Shown here: one piece after another, positions 38,879 through 46,532 of the stretch
How the letters are laid out: each line of letters starts with the position of its first letter
Position numbering within the stretch: position 1 is the stretch's first letter
Source: Bacteroidota bacterium
Lineage (GTDB): Bacteria; Bacteroidota; Bacteroidia; NORP154
Direction of reading: 5' to 3'
Assembly (NCBI GenBank): GCA_022572355.1
Contig: JACZWC010000036.1
Location: 1 to 46,532 of the forward strand
DNA length: 46,532 bases
Made by a program: the position numbers and the translations under genes
Notes under the pieces: generated by a model
Seen by the model: the letters and a program-made list of their open reading frames with translations, nothing else
What the model was told of the DNA's origin: nothing
Databases searched by the model: none

Positions 38879-41824
38879 ATGAAAATCAATTCTATATCCA
38901 CAGTTGAAGATTATAAACTTTTGGTTGAGAGCCTTACTGAAGGGATCATGCGTGTTGATATCAATGAGAAGATTGTTTTTGTCAATAAGCAATTTTGCAA
39001 GATTGTAGGATATTCTAAGAAAGAGCTTCTGGGAAAGATTGCACATGATTTCCTGTTAAAGGACAAGAATTCCATAAAAGCAGTTAAGAAAGCAATCCGG
39101 GAACGCAAACGCGGGATAAAATCAAAATACAATCTTCAGGTGATTACCAAATCCGGTAAGGCCAAATGGATAAACATGAACGGAACGCCTCTTTATGATG
39201 ATAAAGGGAAAGTAGTTGGATCTATGGGCATCGTAACGGATATCACAGATTCTTTAAGCGCCAAAGAGGAGTTGGCTCAAAGCCAGGAACGATTTGAAGG
39301 CTTATCCAATGCAACTTTTGAAGCTATAGGTATTCATGATAATGGGATAATTGTGGAAGTCAATCAGGCTATGTGCGATTTATTTGGATATAAAAGAAAG
39401 GAAATGGTAGGGCAGCATATAACACAGTTTGGACCAAAGGAAGTTACTAAGCTTCTGTTTCAAAAAATGCGAGATGGAGATGAGAGCCCATACACATCCA
39501 TTGGTTTGCGAAAAGATGGAACTACGTTTGAGTCTGAAGTATGTGGTAAAAAGATCTATTACATGGGCAAGAAAGCGAGGGTAGTGGCGATTAGAGATAT
39601 TTCGGTGAGAAAGAAGACGGAAGCTGCACTGATTGAAAGTGAAGCGCAATTAAGGGAGTTGGTTGAGTACTTGCCACACCCGATAGTTATTCATGAGCAA
39701 GGCCAGGTCTTATATGTGAATTCAGCTACCTTAAAATTGTTCAGGCTCAAATCACCGAAGGAGATAATAGGAACGTCCATTTTTGAATTTGTTCATCCTG
39801 ATTTTCATGAAATAGTAAAAAAGAGAACTCAGCAAACCTTGAGTACAGGCAAGCCCGCTCCTTTGATGGAGCAGCAGTTTATCCGCAGTGACGGAAGTGT
39901 TATTACGGTAGAAGTGACAGGTACACTCATCAACTTTGAAAACAGAACTGTACAGATGGCAACTATGAATGATATTACTGAGAAGAAGGCCGCTGAACGA
40001 GCAAGAGAAGAGGAAGAGGTTAGATTTAAAAGCCTCTTCAACAATGCCAATGACCTCATTCAAAGCGTTACTCCTCAGGGCAACTTCCTATTCGTGAATA
40101 ACGCTTGGTTAAAAACCCTGGGATACACACGTGCGGAGTCAAACCAAATGAATATGGTAGATATTATCCACCCTTCCTCCCTGGATCATTGTACGAATAT
40201 CTTTAGCCGTGTAATGAAAGGTGAGCGCGTTGAAAATATTGAAGCAACATTTGTAACAAAGAAAGGTGAATCAGTGGAGGTAAATGGAAGTATATCATCA
40301 CGCCGAATAGGAGGCCTTGTGGCAACGCAGGGAATATTCAGAAATGTGACTATTGATAAAAAGGCACAGGAAAAACTGGCAAGGAGCGAGAAGCGATACC
40401 GGGACCTGGTAGAGAAGATGAATGAGGGAATTATACAAGTGGATACTGGTGAGGTAATAGAATATGTTAACAAGCGGTTTTGTCAAATAGTAGGTTTTAG
40501 AGAAAAAGAATTGATTGGCAATAAGGCTCCTGATATTTTATTACACGATGATGAATCGTTAGTGGTGATAGCCAGGCAAATGGAGTTGAGAAGGAAGGGA
40601 AGGTCTTCTAAATATGAAGTTCGATTTAAGAAAAAATCGGGTGAGTGGATTTGGGCCTCTATGAACGGTGCTCCTCTCACGAATGAGAAAGGAAAAATAA
40701 TCGGATCGATGGGTATTGTCACAGATATTACGGAGCAAGTTCATGATAAACAGGCTTTGGCTGAAAGTGAAGAACGTTATAGAAATTTAAATGAAACTGC
40801 ATTCGATGCTATCGTAGTGGCTAATAGCAGTGGCAATATTATATCCTGGAACAAGGGAGCAGAGATTATCTTTAAGTATGGAGAGAAGGAGATTATAGGT
40901 AAACCACTAACCACTATAATGCCATCTGAATATGAAAATGATCATTTGAAGGGGTTTAACAGGCATTTAACTACCGGTAAAAAGAAATATATCGGACAGG
41001 TTATAGAGATGGAGGGAAGGAGAAAATCTGGTGAGATCTTTCCAATTGAGATCAACTTGTCGAGCTGGGAAACGAAATCTGGGAAATATTTCAGTGGTAT
41101 TATCAGGGATATATCAAAGAGAAAGCAAATTGAGCAGCGCATCATAGAATTGAATGAAGAATTGGAGGTTCGCGTGGTGAAGAGAACGGGTGAATTAGAA
41201 AAAGCCAATGACGAAATAAGGGCATTGCTGAAGGAGATGCATCACCGGGTGAAGAACAATCTTCAAATTGTGTCTAGCCTGCTTAATATGCAGGCGGCTA
41301 CTGCTGATGATGAAAAAGTAGCCAGGATATTTCAAGATAGCCAGGATAGGATCCAGGCAATGGCCTTTATTCATGAAAACCTGTACTTGAAAGAGTCGCT
41401 TTCTGAAATTAGCATTAAGGATTATTTGGAACCACTTATAAACGATCGCATAAGAGCCAATGGCGATCTGAGAGACAAGATTAAATTGAGGATAAAGCTA
41501 CCCGATGTTAGTTTTAAAATTGATACGATGTTGCCTATAGGCTTGCTTATCAATGAGTTGGTTACCAATACGCTCAAGCATGCCTATCCCACGCATAAGG
41601 AGGGAATTATCAAGCTAAATTTAAAGATCAGAAAAGGAAATCAGGCTGAATTGAATTACAGTGATGATGGGGTAGGCTTTTCCATTGAAAAAAAGAGAGA
41701 TGACCCGAGCGCCCTGGGACTGGTGCTAATTGATTCATTTGTAATGCAAATTGATGGTGAAATGGAACTCAATTCGGCAGAAGGTGGAACACATTACAGG
41801 ATCAAATTTGAAATACCAGTGTAG
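38879..41824 (+). CDS. Soluble sensor histidine kinase with six PAS domains and HisKA_2
   Basis: The 981-residue protein has no membrane helix or signal peptide. Six PAS domains run to about residue 760; each begins with a segment such as LVESLTEGIMRVD, LSNATFEAIGIHD, LVEYLPHPIVIHE, LFNNANDLIQSVT, LVEKMNEGIIQVD and LNETAFDAIVVAN. PAS1 and PAS5 are alike over their whole length, including the GSMGIVTDIT end, which points to internal duplication. A coiled-coil linker leads to a HisKA_2 phosphoacceptor (MHHRVKNNLQIVSSLLNMQA) and an HATPase domain (INELVTNTLKHAY, DDGVGF, LGLVLIDSF). No receiver domain or response regulator is adjacent. It probably senses a cytoplasmic redox or small-molecule signal. 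Confidence 0.95.
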   Translation: MKINSISTVEDYKLLVESLTEGIMRVDINEKIVFVNKQFCKIVGYSKKELLGKIAHDFLLKDKNSIKAVKKAIRERKRGIKSKYNLQVITKSGKAKWINMNGTPLYDDKGKVVGSMGIVTDITDSLSAKEELAQSQERFEGLSNATFEAIGIHDNGIIVEVNQAMCDLFGYKRKEMVGQHITQFGPKEVTKLLFQKMRDGDESPYTSIGLRKDGTTFESEVCGKKIYYMGKKARVVAIRDISVRKKTEAALIESEAQLRELVEYLPHPIVIHEQGQVLYVNSATLKLFRLKSPKEIIGTSIFEFVHPDFHEIVKKRTQQTLSTGKPAPLMEQQFIRSDGSVITVEVTGTLINFENRTVQMATMNDITEKKAAERAREEEEVRFKSLFNNANDLIQSVTPQGNFLFVNNAWLKTLGYTRAESNQMNMVDIIHPSSLDHCTNIFSRVMKGERVENIEATFVTKKGESVEVNGSISSRRIGGLVATQGIFRNVTIDKKAQEKLARSEKRYRDLVEKMNEGIIQVDTGEVIEYVNKRFCQIVGFREKELIGNKAPDILLHDDESLVVIARQMELRRKGRSSKYEVRFKKKSGEWIWASMNGAPLTNEKGKIIGSMGIVTDITEQVHDKQALAESEERYRNLNETAFDAIVVANSSGNIISWNKGAEIIFKYGEKEIIGKPLTTIMPSEYENDHLKGFNRHLTTGKKKYIGQVIEMEGRRKSGEIFPIEINLSSWETKSGKYFSGIIRDISKRKQIEQRIIELNEELEVRVVKRTGELEKANDEIRALLKEMHHRVKNNLQIVSSLLNMQAATADDEKVARIFQDSQDRIQAMAFIHENLYLKESLSEISIKDYLEPLINDRIRANGDLRDKIKLRIKLPDVSFKIDTMLPIGLLINELVTNTLKHAYPTHKEGIIKLNLKIRKGNQAELNYSDDGVGFSIEKKRDDPSALGLVLIDSFVMQIDGEMELNSAEGGTHYRIKFEIPV

Positions 41825-41854
41825 GACAGTTGTGATACGATTATCTTACCATTA

Positions 41855-41898
41855 TTTACCCATTGTCTCCCCATTGTTTACCCATCGTCTCCCCATTG
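41855..41898. repeat. Short tandem repeat, two full 22-base units
   Basis: Units at 41855-41876 and 41877-41898 (tttacccattgtctccccat with trailing tg) differ at one base; a third degenerate part (tttaccattgtc) follows. They lie between the convergent kinase and MOSC genes and encode nothing. Confidence 0.75.
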
Positions 41899-41925
41899 TA
41901 TTTACCATTGTCACAAATAGACCCA

Positions 41926-42372
41926 CTAGCGCTTCTCTGTTTTAAGAGAAACTTCGTCGCCTATTTCAACATTACCCTCTACAATTACTTTTCCCAGCAC
42001 TCCCCCTCGCCAATCTGGTACAAGGGCATTCATCAATCCTATATGGCCCTGTTCCATTACCTTGCAGGGTGATGTTTCCTTTGTAATTTCAATTACTGCG
42101 TCACCCACATGCAGAAACATTCCCGCTGTTTCCTTCAGTTCTATCCCCTCGATCAGTAAATTGGCCCGTCTCGCTGTCCATGGAACATCAACACCCAATT
42201 CGGTACAAGTATCTTTCCAGGATTCGTTGCTCACAATAGTCACTTGTCTGACTCCGGATTTTCCGCGGGAGTCATTATCTACACCATTTTCGAGGCTGAT
42301 GCTGGCTCTTTCGAGAACCACCATTTCACCGCGCTTATCCCTCTTTACAGCAATTGAAAGTAGCTTACCCAT
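41926..42372 (-). CDS. MOSC-domain protein
   Basis: The 148-residue single-domain MOSC protein has GKSGVRQVTIVS near residue 38, ARRANLLIEGIEL (NxxxxG), VGDAVIEIT and the conserved Cys in SPCKVME. MOSC domains bind molybdenum cofactor and occur in Moco sulfurases and amidoxime-reducing enzymes; stand-alone forms are thought to carry sulfur or cofactor. With xdhC and moaA close by, a role in cofactor handling for xanthine dehydrogenase fits. The ATG overlaps the end of the hydrolase gene by eight bases. Confidence 0.92.
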   Translation of the reverse strand: MGKLLSIAVKRDKRGEMVVLERASISLENGVDNDSRGKSGVRQVTIVSNESWKDTCTELGVDVPWTARRANLLIEGIELKETAGMFLHVGDAVIEITKETSPCKVMEQGHIGLMNALVPDWRGGVLGKVIVEGNVEIGDEVSLKTEKR

Positions 42373-43213
42373 TTTCCTCCATGAATTGAATGAACTCTGC
42401 GTATAATGAATTTTTTTTATAGTACAGTTGAAACATCATTGCTATGTGTTTCTTTCCTGGCATTTCGGTGTATTTGGTTAGAACCTTGAACTCCTTCAAT
42501 TTATTGTAATAATCAATACTACTTCTTAATATGGAATTATGAGTTTTCGATCCAGTATAAACGAGGGTAGGAGGGGTGTTGGTGGAAATATGATTTATTG
42601 GCGACCGATTTTTCCACACTTCCTGACTCTGTGAAAACGTCTTAAATAACGTGTTATTCGGGCTGTATTCTATTTTTCCGAGGTAGTCATCCATTTCCAA
42701 AGCAAAAGCATCAATGAGAATGCAACCGGTTATTGGATTCGGCATCTTTAAACTATCAAACCATGCGTTTTGCGTCGAGAGCAATGCTGCCAAATATCCA
42801 CCTGCTGAATGTCCAGCAACATACAACTTGGTTTTGAGGCCACCATAGTTCTCTATGTTATCGTAAACCCATTTCACCGCACTCGCGCTCTCCCTGATCA
42901 TCTGGGTGATTCTGGCATGTGGGTGTAATTGATAATTGATGATGACAACTACCTTCCCCTTCTTCGATAACCTTCTTCCCAGCCACTTGTACAAATTTTT
43001 ATTTCCGCTCTTCCAACTACCACCATGTATGAAAATCAGTACTTCATTTTTGATATCCGACCTCTCCGGCGTATATACATCCAACAAATGTTTCTTTTGC
43101 TCATAAGCAGTTCCACCATCCAAATAGCTGATGTCCTTATGTCTCTTGGCACTTCCAGGACTTGCCAGTATCGACAGCAGAAGAAAATTAATTAATACGT
43201 GTTTATAAATCAA
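42365..43213 (-). CDS. Secreted alpha/beta hydrolase (esterase/lipase-like)
   Basis: The 282-residue protein begins with a signal peptide (IYKHVLINFLLLSILASPGSA) from a TTG start at 43213; no closer ATG gives this signal. The oxyanion segment FIHGGSW, the nucleophile elbow AGHSAGGY, a probable Asp in LIDAF or VYTGSK region and the final His in PGKKHIAM form an alpha/beta hydrolase active site of the carboxylesterase/arylformamidase type. Substrate unknown. It overlaps the MOSC gene by eight bases, but a functional link is not evident. Confidence 0.88.
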   Translation of the reverse strand: MIYKHVLINFLLLSILASPGSAKRHKDISYLDGGTAYEQKKHLLDVYTPERSDIKNEVLIFIHGGSWKSGNKNLYKWLGRRLSKKGKVVVIINYQLHPHARITQMIRESASAVKWVYDNIENYGGLKTKLYVAGHSAGGYLAALLSTQNAWFDSLKMPNPITGCILIDAFALEMDDYLGKIEYSPNNTLFKTFSQSQEVWKNRSPINHISTNTPPTLVYTGSKTHNSILRSSIDYYNKLKEFKVLTKYTEMPGKKHIAMMFQLYYKKNSLYAEFIQFMEENG

Positions 43214-43320
43214 CGAATAACGAATAATGCGAATTACGAATTTTTTCGAATAATTTGAATTTCCCCCCCAGACTGCCTGAGTGTGCTATTCGCAAATTCG
43301 TATAAATTCGATATTCGTAG
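43212..43320. repeat. AT-rich inverted repeat between hydrolase and secreted unknown
   Basis: aacgaataacgaataatgcg with gaattacgaatt (43212-43242) is mirrored by attcgcaaattcgtataaat and tcgatattcgtag (43288-43320). Same motif family as 30510-30546 and 35453-35566. The left end overlaps the TTG start of the hydrolase. Confidence 0.7.
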
Positions 43321-43321
43321 A

Positions 43322-43927
43322 TTATATTTTTATACACTTCCATTTAGCAAGTAGCTTCCATCTCTTATCATCAGGTACTCTCTCATAAAGATACACGCAA
43401 TACTCAGAGCACATGTATCCGCAGTAGTATTCCTGTTGAATGATCACATATTTCTTATCCACCGAAAACAGGGGCATGGAAAATGAATGAGCGTACCACT
43501 TCCCAATTTTCCTATTGTTGTAACTATGACTCAAAATCTTTCGGTAAAAAATGGTGTCGACCAACTCAAATGCCATAAAGTGCTTTTCGTGCCAGTTTGA
43601 TTCTGCGATTGCGTCGTATTGCTTCTTGATAAATCCCAAGTCCTCTGTATCAAAAAGGTGTAGAACTGTGTCATTTTGAAATATTCCTCGTGTTAACCAG
43701 CCCATCTGGTATAAAGTATCTCTCTCTCCATACAAGTCTGGGTAGGTCCAATCGATGAGTTCCTCATCCATGCGTTTAATTTTTTGATCCATGCTGGCTG
43801 ACAACTGCTTAAAAAAGGTGGTAATTTCTTTATCCGTTACATGATCGCTATACGTCTGCGCATAAGTATTGCTCACTAAGTGAATAATACAAATCAGAAT
43901 CGTCGCTTGTGAAAGTAGTCTTGGCAT
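43322..43927 (-). CDS. Secreted protein of unknown function, about 201 aa
   Basis: The ATG at 43927 gives a signal peptide (MPRLLSQATILICIIHLVSNTYAQ); a GTG one codon earlier is possible. The mature part is about 177 residues, rich in aromatic residues, with a YYCGYMCSEYC segment near the end that could form disulfides, and no catalytic motif I recognise. A KRWKLLAKWKCIKI strand closes the protein. It is divergent from the T9SS monooxygenase-like gene, with a 78-100 base shared upstream region. Confidence 0.75.
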   Translation of the reverse strand: MPRLLSQATILICIIHLVSNTYAQTYSDHVTDKEITTFFKQLSASMDQKIKRMDEELIDWTYPDLYGERDTLYQMGWLTRGIFQNDTVLHLFDTEDLGFIKKQYDAIAESNWHEKHFMAFELVDTIFYRKILSHSYNNRKIGKWYAHSFSMPLFSVDKKYVIIQQEYYCGYMCSEYCVYLYERVPDDKRWKLLAKWKCIKI

Positions 43928-43990
43928 CACAAAACAAAAGACGGAAGAAAATTGTGAGGTTGCTAATTAATAATTGATTACTAAAAACAC

Positions 43991-43998
43991 TATCTTTA
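43991..43998 (+). promoter_or_regulatory. Candidate -7 element (TATCTTTA) for the T9SS monooxygenase gene
   Basis: TATCTTTA matches TAnnTTTG at seven of eight bases, and transcription would begin near 44003, favouring the ATG at 44029 for translation. No well-spaced TTG -33 element was found, so this is weak. Confidence 0.25.
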
Positions 43999-44028
43999 TT
44001 GAGCATGAATCGTTTCAATTCCTCGAAA

Positions 44029-45606
44029 ATGAAAAATGTACTCACATTATTCGCGCTGTGCTCAATATTTTCGCCTGCCATGGCCCAAAATCCTACATTC
44101 AGTGAGGATATTGCCAACATTATATATAACAATTGTACCAGCTGCCACAGATCAGGTGGTATTGCTCCATTTGCATTGACATCCTATAATGAGGTGGTGT
44201 TTCAAAGCAGTCAGATCCCTTTTTACATTCAAGCCGGAATCATGCCACCATGGCCTCCTGACACATCCTATCAGCATTATGCAGGTGAAAGATTGTTGAC
44301 CCAACAGGAAATTGACGACATCGTTACCTGGGTCGGTAATGGAACGCCTGAGGGCGACCCTGGGCTGGCCCCTGATCCTCCGGTTTTTATAGAGGGCTCT
44401 GCCATTGGAACTCCTGATCTAAAGTTACAAATCCCGGTATATACCAGTAAAGCTACTGGCTTTGACGAGTATGTATGCTTTTCAATACCTATCAACATCT
44501 CCACAACCAAATATATCAGGGCCATTGAGGTGATTCCGGGAAATCGATCCATTGTTCATCACGCGCTTGCATACCTCGATGAAACCGGAACCATTCAAAC
44601 AGACACTTCTGGTTGCCTGGGGCTGAACGGTGCTAGCTTAATGACTGGCTTTACGCCGGGAGCGGGCCCGACTATATTCCCCAGTACAGGAAGCATGAAT
44701 ATGGGTATGACCGTGTCGCCTGGTTCCAACCTCGTTCTTCAGATCCACTATCCGGATGGATCCGGGGGGTTTAAAGACAGCACCTATGTCAATCTGTTCT
44801 TTTATCCGGATTCAGTAACGAATGTACGAGAGGTTAGTGCCGGAGCTATACTGAGCAATTGGACACTGGTTATACCTGCCGATACCATAATCAGTTTCGA
44901 TGCCCAATATCCACCTGGAGTGGGTACGCTGCCTTCAAGTTTTTCGCTTCTCACTGTGTTTCCTCATATGCACTTAGTGGGCAAAAGTATTGAGGCCTAT
45001 GCGGTATCGGCTACCAACGACACCCTTCCCTTTGTCAGAATTAATAATTGGGATTTTGAATGGCAGGGCTTTTATAACTTCAAGAAGGTAATGGTCTTGA
45101 ATGCCGGTACCAAACTCTATGGACATGCGGTGTATGATAATACCACGGCTAACCCGAACAATCCAAATACCCCACCCCAACTGGTAACAGCGGGTGAATC
45201 CACTACGGATGAAATGTTCCTGGTCTATTTCCATTACTTGTTGTACCAGCCCGGTGATGAATTGCTCAATCTCGATAGTTTACTTTCCATACAGTTGAAT
45301 ATTGAGCAAACCAATGTCACCGAGAATAAATATGTAAATCTGAGGTCTTATCCCAATCCTTTTAACAATAGCACGACGTTGGAATATTATTTAGCTGCGG
45401 AAAGTGAAGTTAGCCTCTCAATAATTGATATTCTGGGAAGAACTGTGAAAACCGTTTCGTTCGGACAGGTCAAAGGACTGCAAACCTATACATGGAATGG
45501 CAATGATTTGAACGGTCTTCAGGTAAAAAATGGGATTTATTATTTTCTCCTGGACGTCAATGGTGCTGTCTCAAGCGTGAAGGCAGTTATCATGCGGATG
45601 AACTAG
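44029..45606 (+). CDS. T9SS-secreted cytochrome c / copper type II monooxygenase-like protein
   Basis: From the ATG at 44029 the signal peptide is MKNVLTLFALCSIFSPAMAQ; starts at 44005 (ATG) and 43999 (TTG) add a short extension. A small haem domain follows (CTSCH, residues 36-40, with a possible Met in GIMPPWPPD). The next 330 residues resemble the PHM/dopamine-beta-hydroxylase-like fold: RSIVHHALAYLD, LVLQIHYPDGSG, FPHMHLVGKS and MFLVYFHYL contain the His residues expected as copper ligands. The C-terminus is a type A T9SS tail (LRSYPNPFNNSTTLEYY ... GIYYFLLDVNG). It probably performs a copper-dependent oxidation at the cell surface with electrons through the haem; substrate unknown. Confidence 0.9.
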   Translation: MKNVLTLFALCSIFSPAMAQNPTFSEDIANIIYNNCTSCHRSGGIAPFALTSYNEVVFQSSQIPFYIQAGIMPPWPPDTSYQHYAGERLLTQQEIDDIVTWVGNGTPEGDPGLAPDPPVFIEGSAIGTPDLKLQIPVYTSKATGFDEYVCFSIPINISTTKYIRAIEVIPGNRSIVHHALAYLDETGTIQTDTSGCLGLNGASLMTGFTPGAGPTIFPSTGSMNMGMTVSPGSNLVLQIHYPDGSGGFKDSTYVNLFFYPDSVTNVREVSAGAILSNWTLVIPADTIISFDAQYPPGVGTLPSSFSLLTVFPHMHLVGKSIEAYAVSATNDTLPFVRINNWDFEWQGFYNFKKVMVLNAGTKLYGHAVYDNTTANPNNPNTPPQLVTAGESTTDEMFLVYFHYLLYQPGDELLNLDSLLSIQLNIEQTNVTENKYVNLRSYPNPFNNSTTLEYYLAAESEVSLSIIDILGRTVKTVSFGQVKGLQTYTWNGNDLNGLQVKNGIYYFLLDVNGAVSSVKAVIMRMN

Positions 45607-45628
45607 AATCACTCTTCGCTGCCGAGTT

Positions 45629-45802
45629 TCAAAAGTAAAAGGAAACAATATATCCACCTATGAACAAAACAGCTGCCAGAATAAAAAAGAGGATTCCACG
45701 ATTGGCTGTGCGTGGATTACCAGGGGATAACATATCCATGTTTAAATAGCGTTTTCTGCTTCCCTCTCTCCACATTCCGCTTTTATCGTCCAGGTATGGC
45801 AT
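45629..45802 (-). CDS. Small single-helix membrane protein, 57 aa
   Basis: An ORF of 57 codons from the ATG at 45802 encodes a polar, basic N-terminus (MPYLDDKSGMWREGSRKRY) and one C-terminal membrane helix (GILFFILAAVLFIGGYIVSF). The helix and its positive-inside flank argue that it is a real gene. It is convergent with the monooxygenase gene (22 bases apart). No family recognised. Confidence 0.6.
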   Translation of the reverse strand: MPYLDDKSGMWREGSRKRYLNMDMLSPGNPRTANRGILFFILAAVLFIGGYIVSFYF

Positions 45803-45865
45803 GCTGTGAGTCTTAGTTCTTTAAATAATAGTACGTTAAATAGGCATAAAAGTTACTTCAAAATT

Positions 45866-45978
45866 GTCATTGCGAGTCCGCAGTGTTGCGGACGAAGCAA
45901 TCTCCCTTTGTGTACACCAAGCGGGAGATTGCTTCGTCGTCCCAGCACATATTTATGTTCGGAACTCCTCGCAATGAC
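45866..45978. repeat. Long dispersed palindromic element ('gtcattgcgag' family)
   Basis: Outer ends gtcattgcgag (45866-45876) and ctcgcaatgac (45968-45978) are perfect inverted copies; inner arms gacgaagcaatctccc (45891-45906) and gggagattgcttcgtc (45923-45938) form a 16-base stem with a 16-base loop. This type is known as a dispersed non-coding repeat in many bacterial genomes. It lies eight bases after the moaCB stop. Confidence 0.9.
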
Positions 45979-45985
45979 GTTAAGA

Positions 45986-46532
45986 CTAATGCTTAAACCC
46001 TGCGTCCTGAACCACAAATATGTGGAGAATTGCTGGAAAGAGTGCATCGATGGTTTCTGCTGCTCCTTTAGTAGACCCCGGCACCGCGAGGATCAAGGTA
46101 TTTCCTTTCATGCCTGCAATACCCCTTGACAGCATGGCATAGGGTGTGCGGTTCTGTCCATAGCTGCGGGCCGCTTCCATAACCCCTGGAATTTCCCTGT
46201 CGATAAGTGGTTTCAGCGCTTCGGGAGTACTGTCTCTGGGCGACAAACCCGTACCGCCCGTTATCACTACCATGTTGATTCCCGCATTGCAATACTCCTC
46301 AGTCTTGGCTCTAATCTGTTCAGGTTCATCAGGAAGAACGATGTATTCTTTCACATCTACACCTATCTCTTCCAGCTTTTCTTTCACGATCACGCCCGCT
46401 CTATCCTCCTTGGTTCCTTTCGATACCGAGTCTGAGCTCACCATGACTGCAGCCGTGAGTTTTAGTTCTGTCTTGTTCCGGAACTGAGATTTTCCACCTT
46501 TCTTTTCAAGCAGCTTGATAGACTGTATTTCA
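45986..46532 (-). CDS. moaCB: Bifunctional MoaC/MoaB (5' part cut by window edge)
   Basis: The frame is open to the right edge. The first visible residues, EIQSIKLLEKKGGKSQF, match the C-terminal end of MoaC (cyclic pyranopterin monophosphate synthase), and after a short linker (RNKTELKLTA) a MoaB/MogA domain follows: AVMVSSDSVSKGTKEDRAG, VVITGGTGLSPRDSTPEAL, SRGIAGMKGNTLILAVPGS. The ATG at 46444 is therefore internal, not the start. MoaC/MoaB fusions are known in Bacteroidota. The protein would carry out the second step of molybdopterin synthesis and adenylylation-type chemistry, complementing moaA at 35645. Confidence 0.9.
   Translation of the reverse strand, partial: EIQSIKLLEKKGGKSQFRNKTELKLTAAVMVSSDSVSKGTKEDRAGVIVKEKLEEIGVDVKEYIVLPDEPEQIRAKTEEYCNAGINMVVITGGTGLSPRDSTPEALKPLIDREIPGVMEAARSYGQNRTPYAMLSRGIAGMKGNTLILAVPGSTKGAAETIDALFPAILHIFVVQDAGFKH

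Noticed and set aside
41855..41898. Tandem repeat as a phage attachment site or origin
   Set aside because: No integrase, replication gene or matching distant copy is present in the window.
43848..44132. 94-residue minus-strand ORF across the divergent gap
   Set aside because: It covers the start regions of two well-supported divergent genes and has no domain or signal.
45853..46047. 64-residue minus-strand ORF
   Set aside because: It reads through the gtcattgcgag repeat and the out-of-frame end of moaCB.

Overview
The window looks like chromosomal DNA of a free-living Bacteroidota (Cytophagales/Flavobacteriales-like). The reasons are two large secreted proteins with type IX secretion (T9SS) C-terminal sorting tails, PKD, GEVED and gliding-type Ig-like modules, a PorE-like TPR/beta-propeller/OmpA protein, genes without clear Shine-Dalgarno sequences, and many short palindromic repeats. 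No rRNA, tRNA, CRISPR array, phage or classical IS element is visible. No gene-free stretch exceeds about 300 bases; the longest gaps (4844-5127 and 35389-35644) hold a candidate promoter and repeats.

The central theme is purine catabolism. A long minus-strand block, read from 35388 downward, encodes xanthine dehydrogenase (xdhC-xdhA-xdhB), a two-part sodium/solute symporter, a DUF559 nuclease-like protein, a MoaD/ThiS-like protein, a decayed BNR/sialidase-like gene, membrane urate oxidase with a cytochrome c tail (puuD), three TPR/coiled-coil/three-helix membrane proteins, allantoinase, a secreted unknown, allantoicase, two tandem beta-helix/K+-channel-like proteins and a lipoprotein adenosine deaminase. 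A second minus-strand cluster (4843 to 2242) holds an unknown, uraD, uraH and a DUF6986 CitE-like aldolase. Together they account for adenosine to inosine and xanthine to urate, 5-hydroxyisourate, OHCU, allantoin, allantoate and ureidoglycolate plus urea. No ureidoglycolate lyase or urease is seen here; DUF6986 is a candidate for handling the C2 product.

Molybdenum cofactor supply sits next door on both strands: moaA and an FdhF/YdeP-like molybdoenzyme on plus, and a MOSC protein and a fused MoaC/MoaB (cut by the right edge) on minus. Between them lies a six-PAS sensor kinase. The right end also has a secreted esterase-like hydrolase, a secreted unknown, a T9SS-secreted cytochrome c/copper monooxygenase, and a 57-residue membrane protein.

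The left end holds a truncated TSP-C/PKD adhesin-like gene, a tiny lipoprotein and a 1767-residue T9SS surface protein.

The most striking layer is a set of short palindromic repeat families that occur between genes and also as in-frame, stop-free insertions inside genes. Two neighbouring TPR paralogues (21462-24712) carry at least six such insertions and share an almost identical 107-base repeat-bounded leader that encodes their signal-peptide region. Internal TPR units and the paralogue serve as uninserted controls, giving base-exact junctions.
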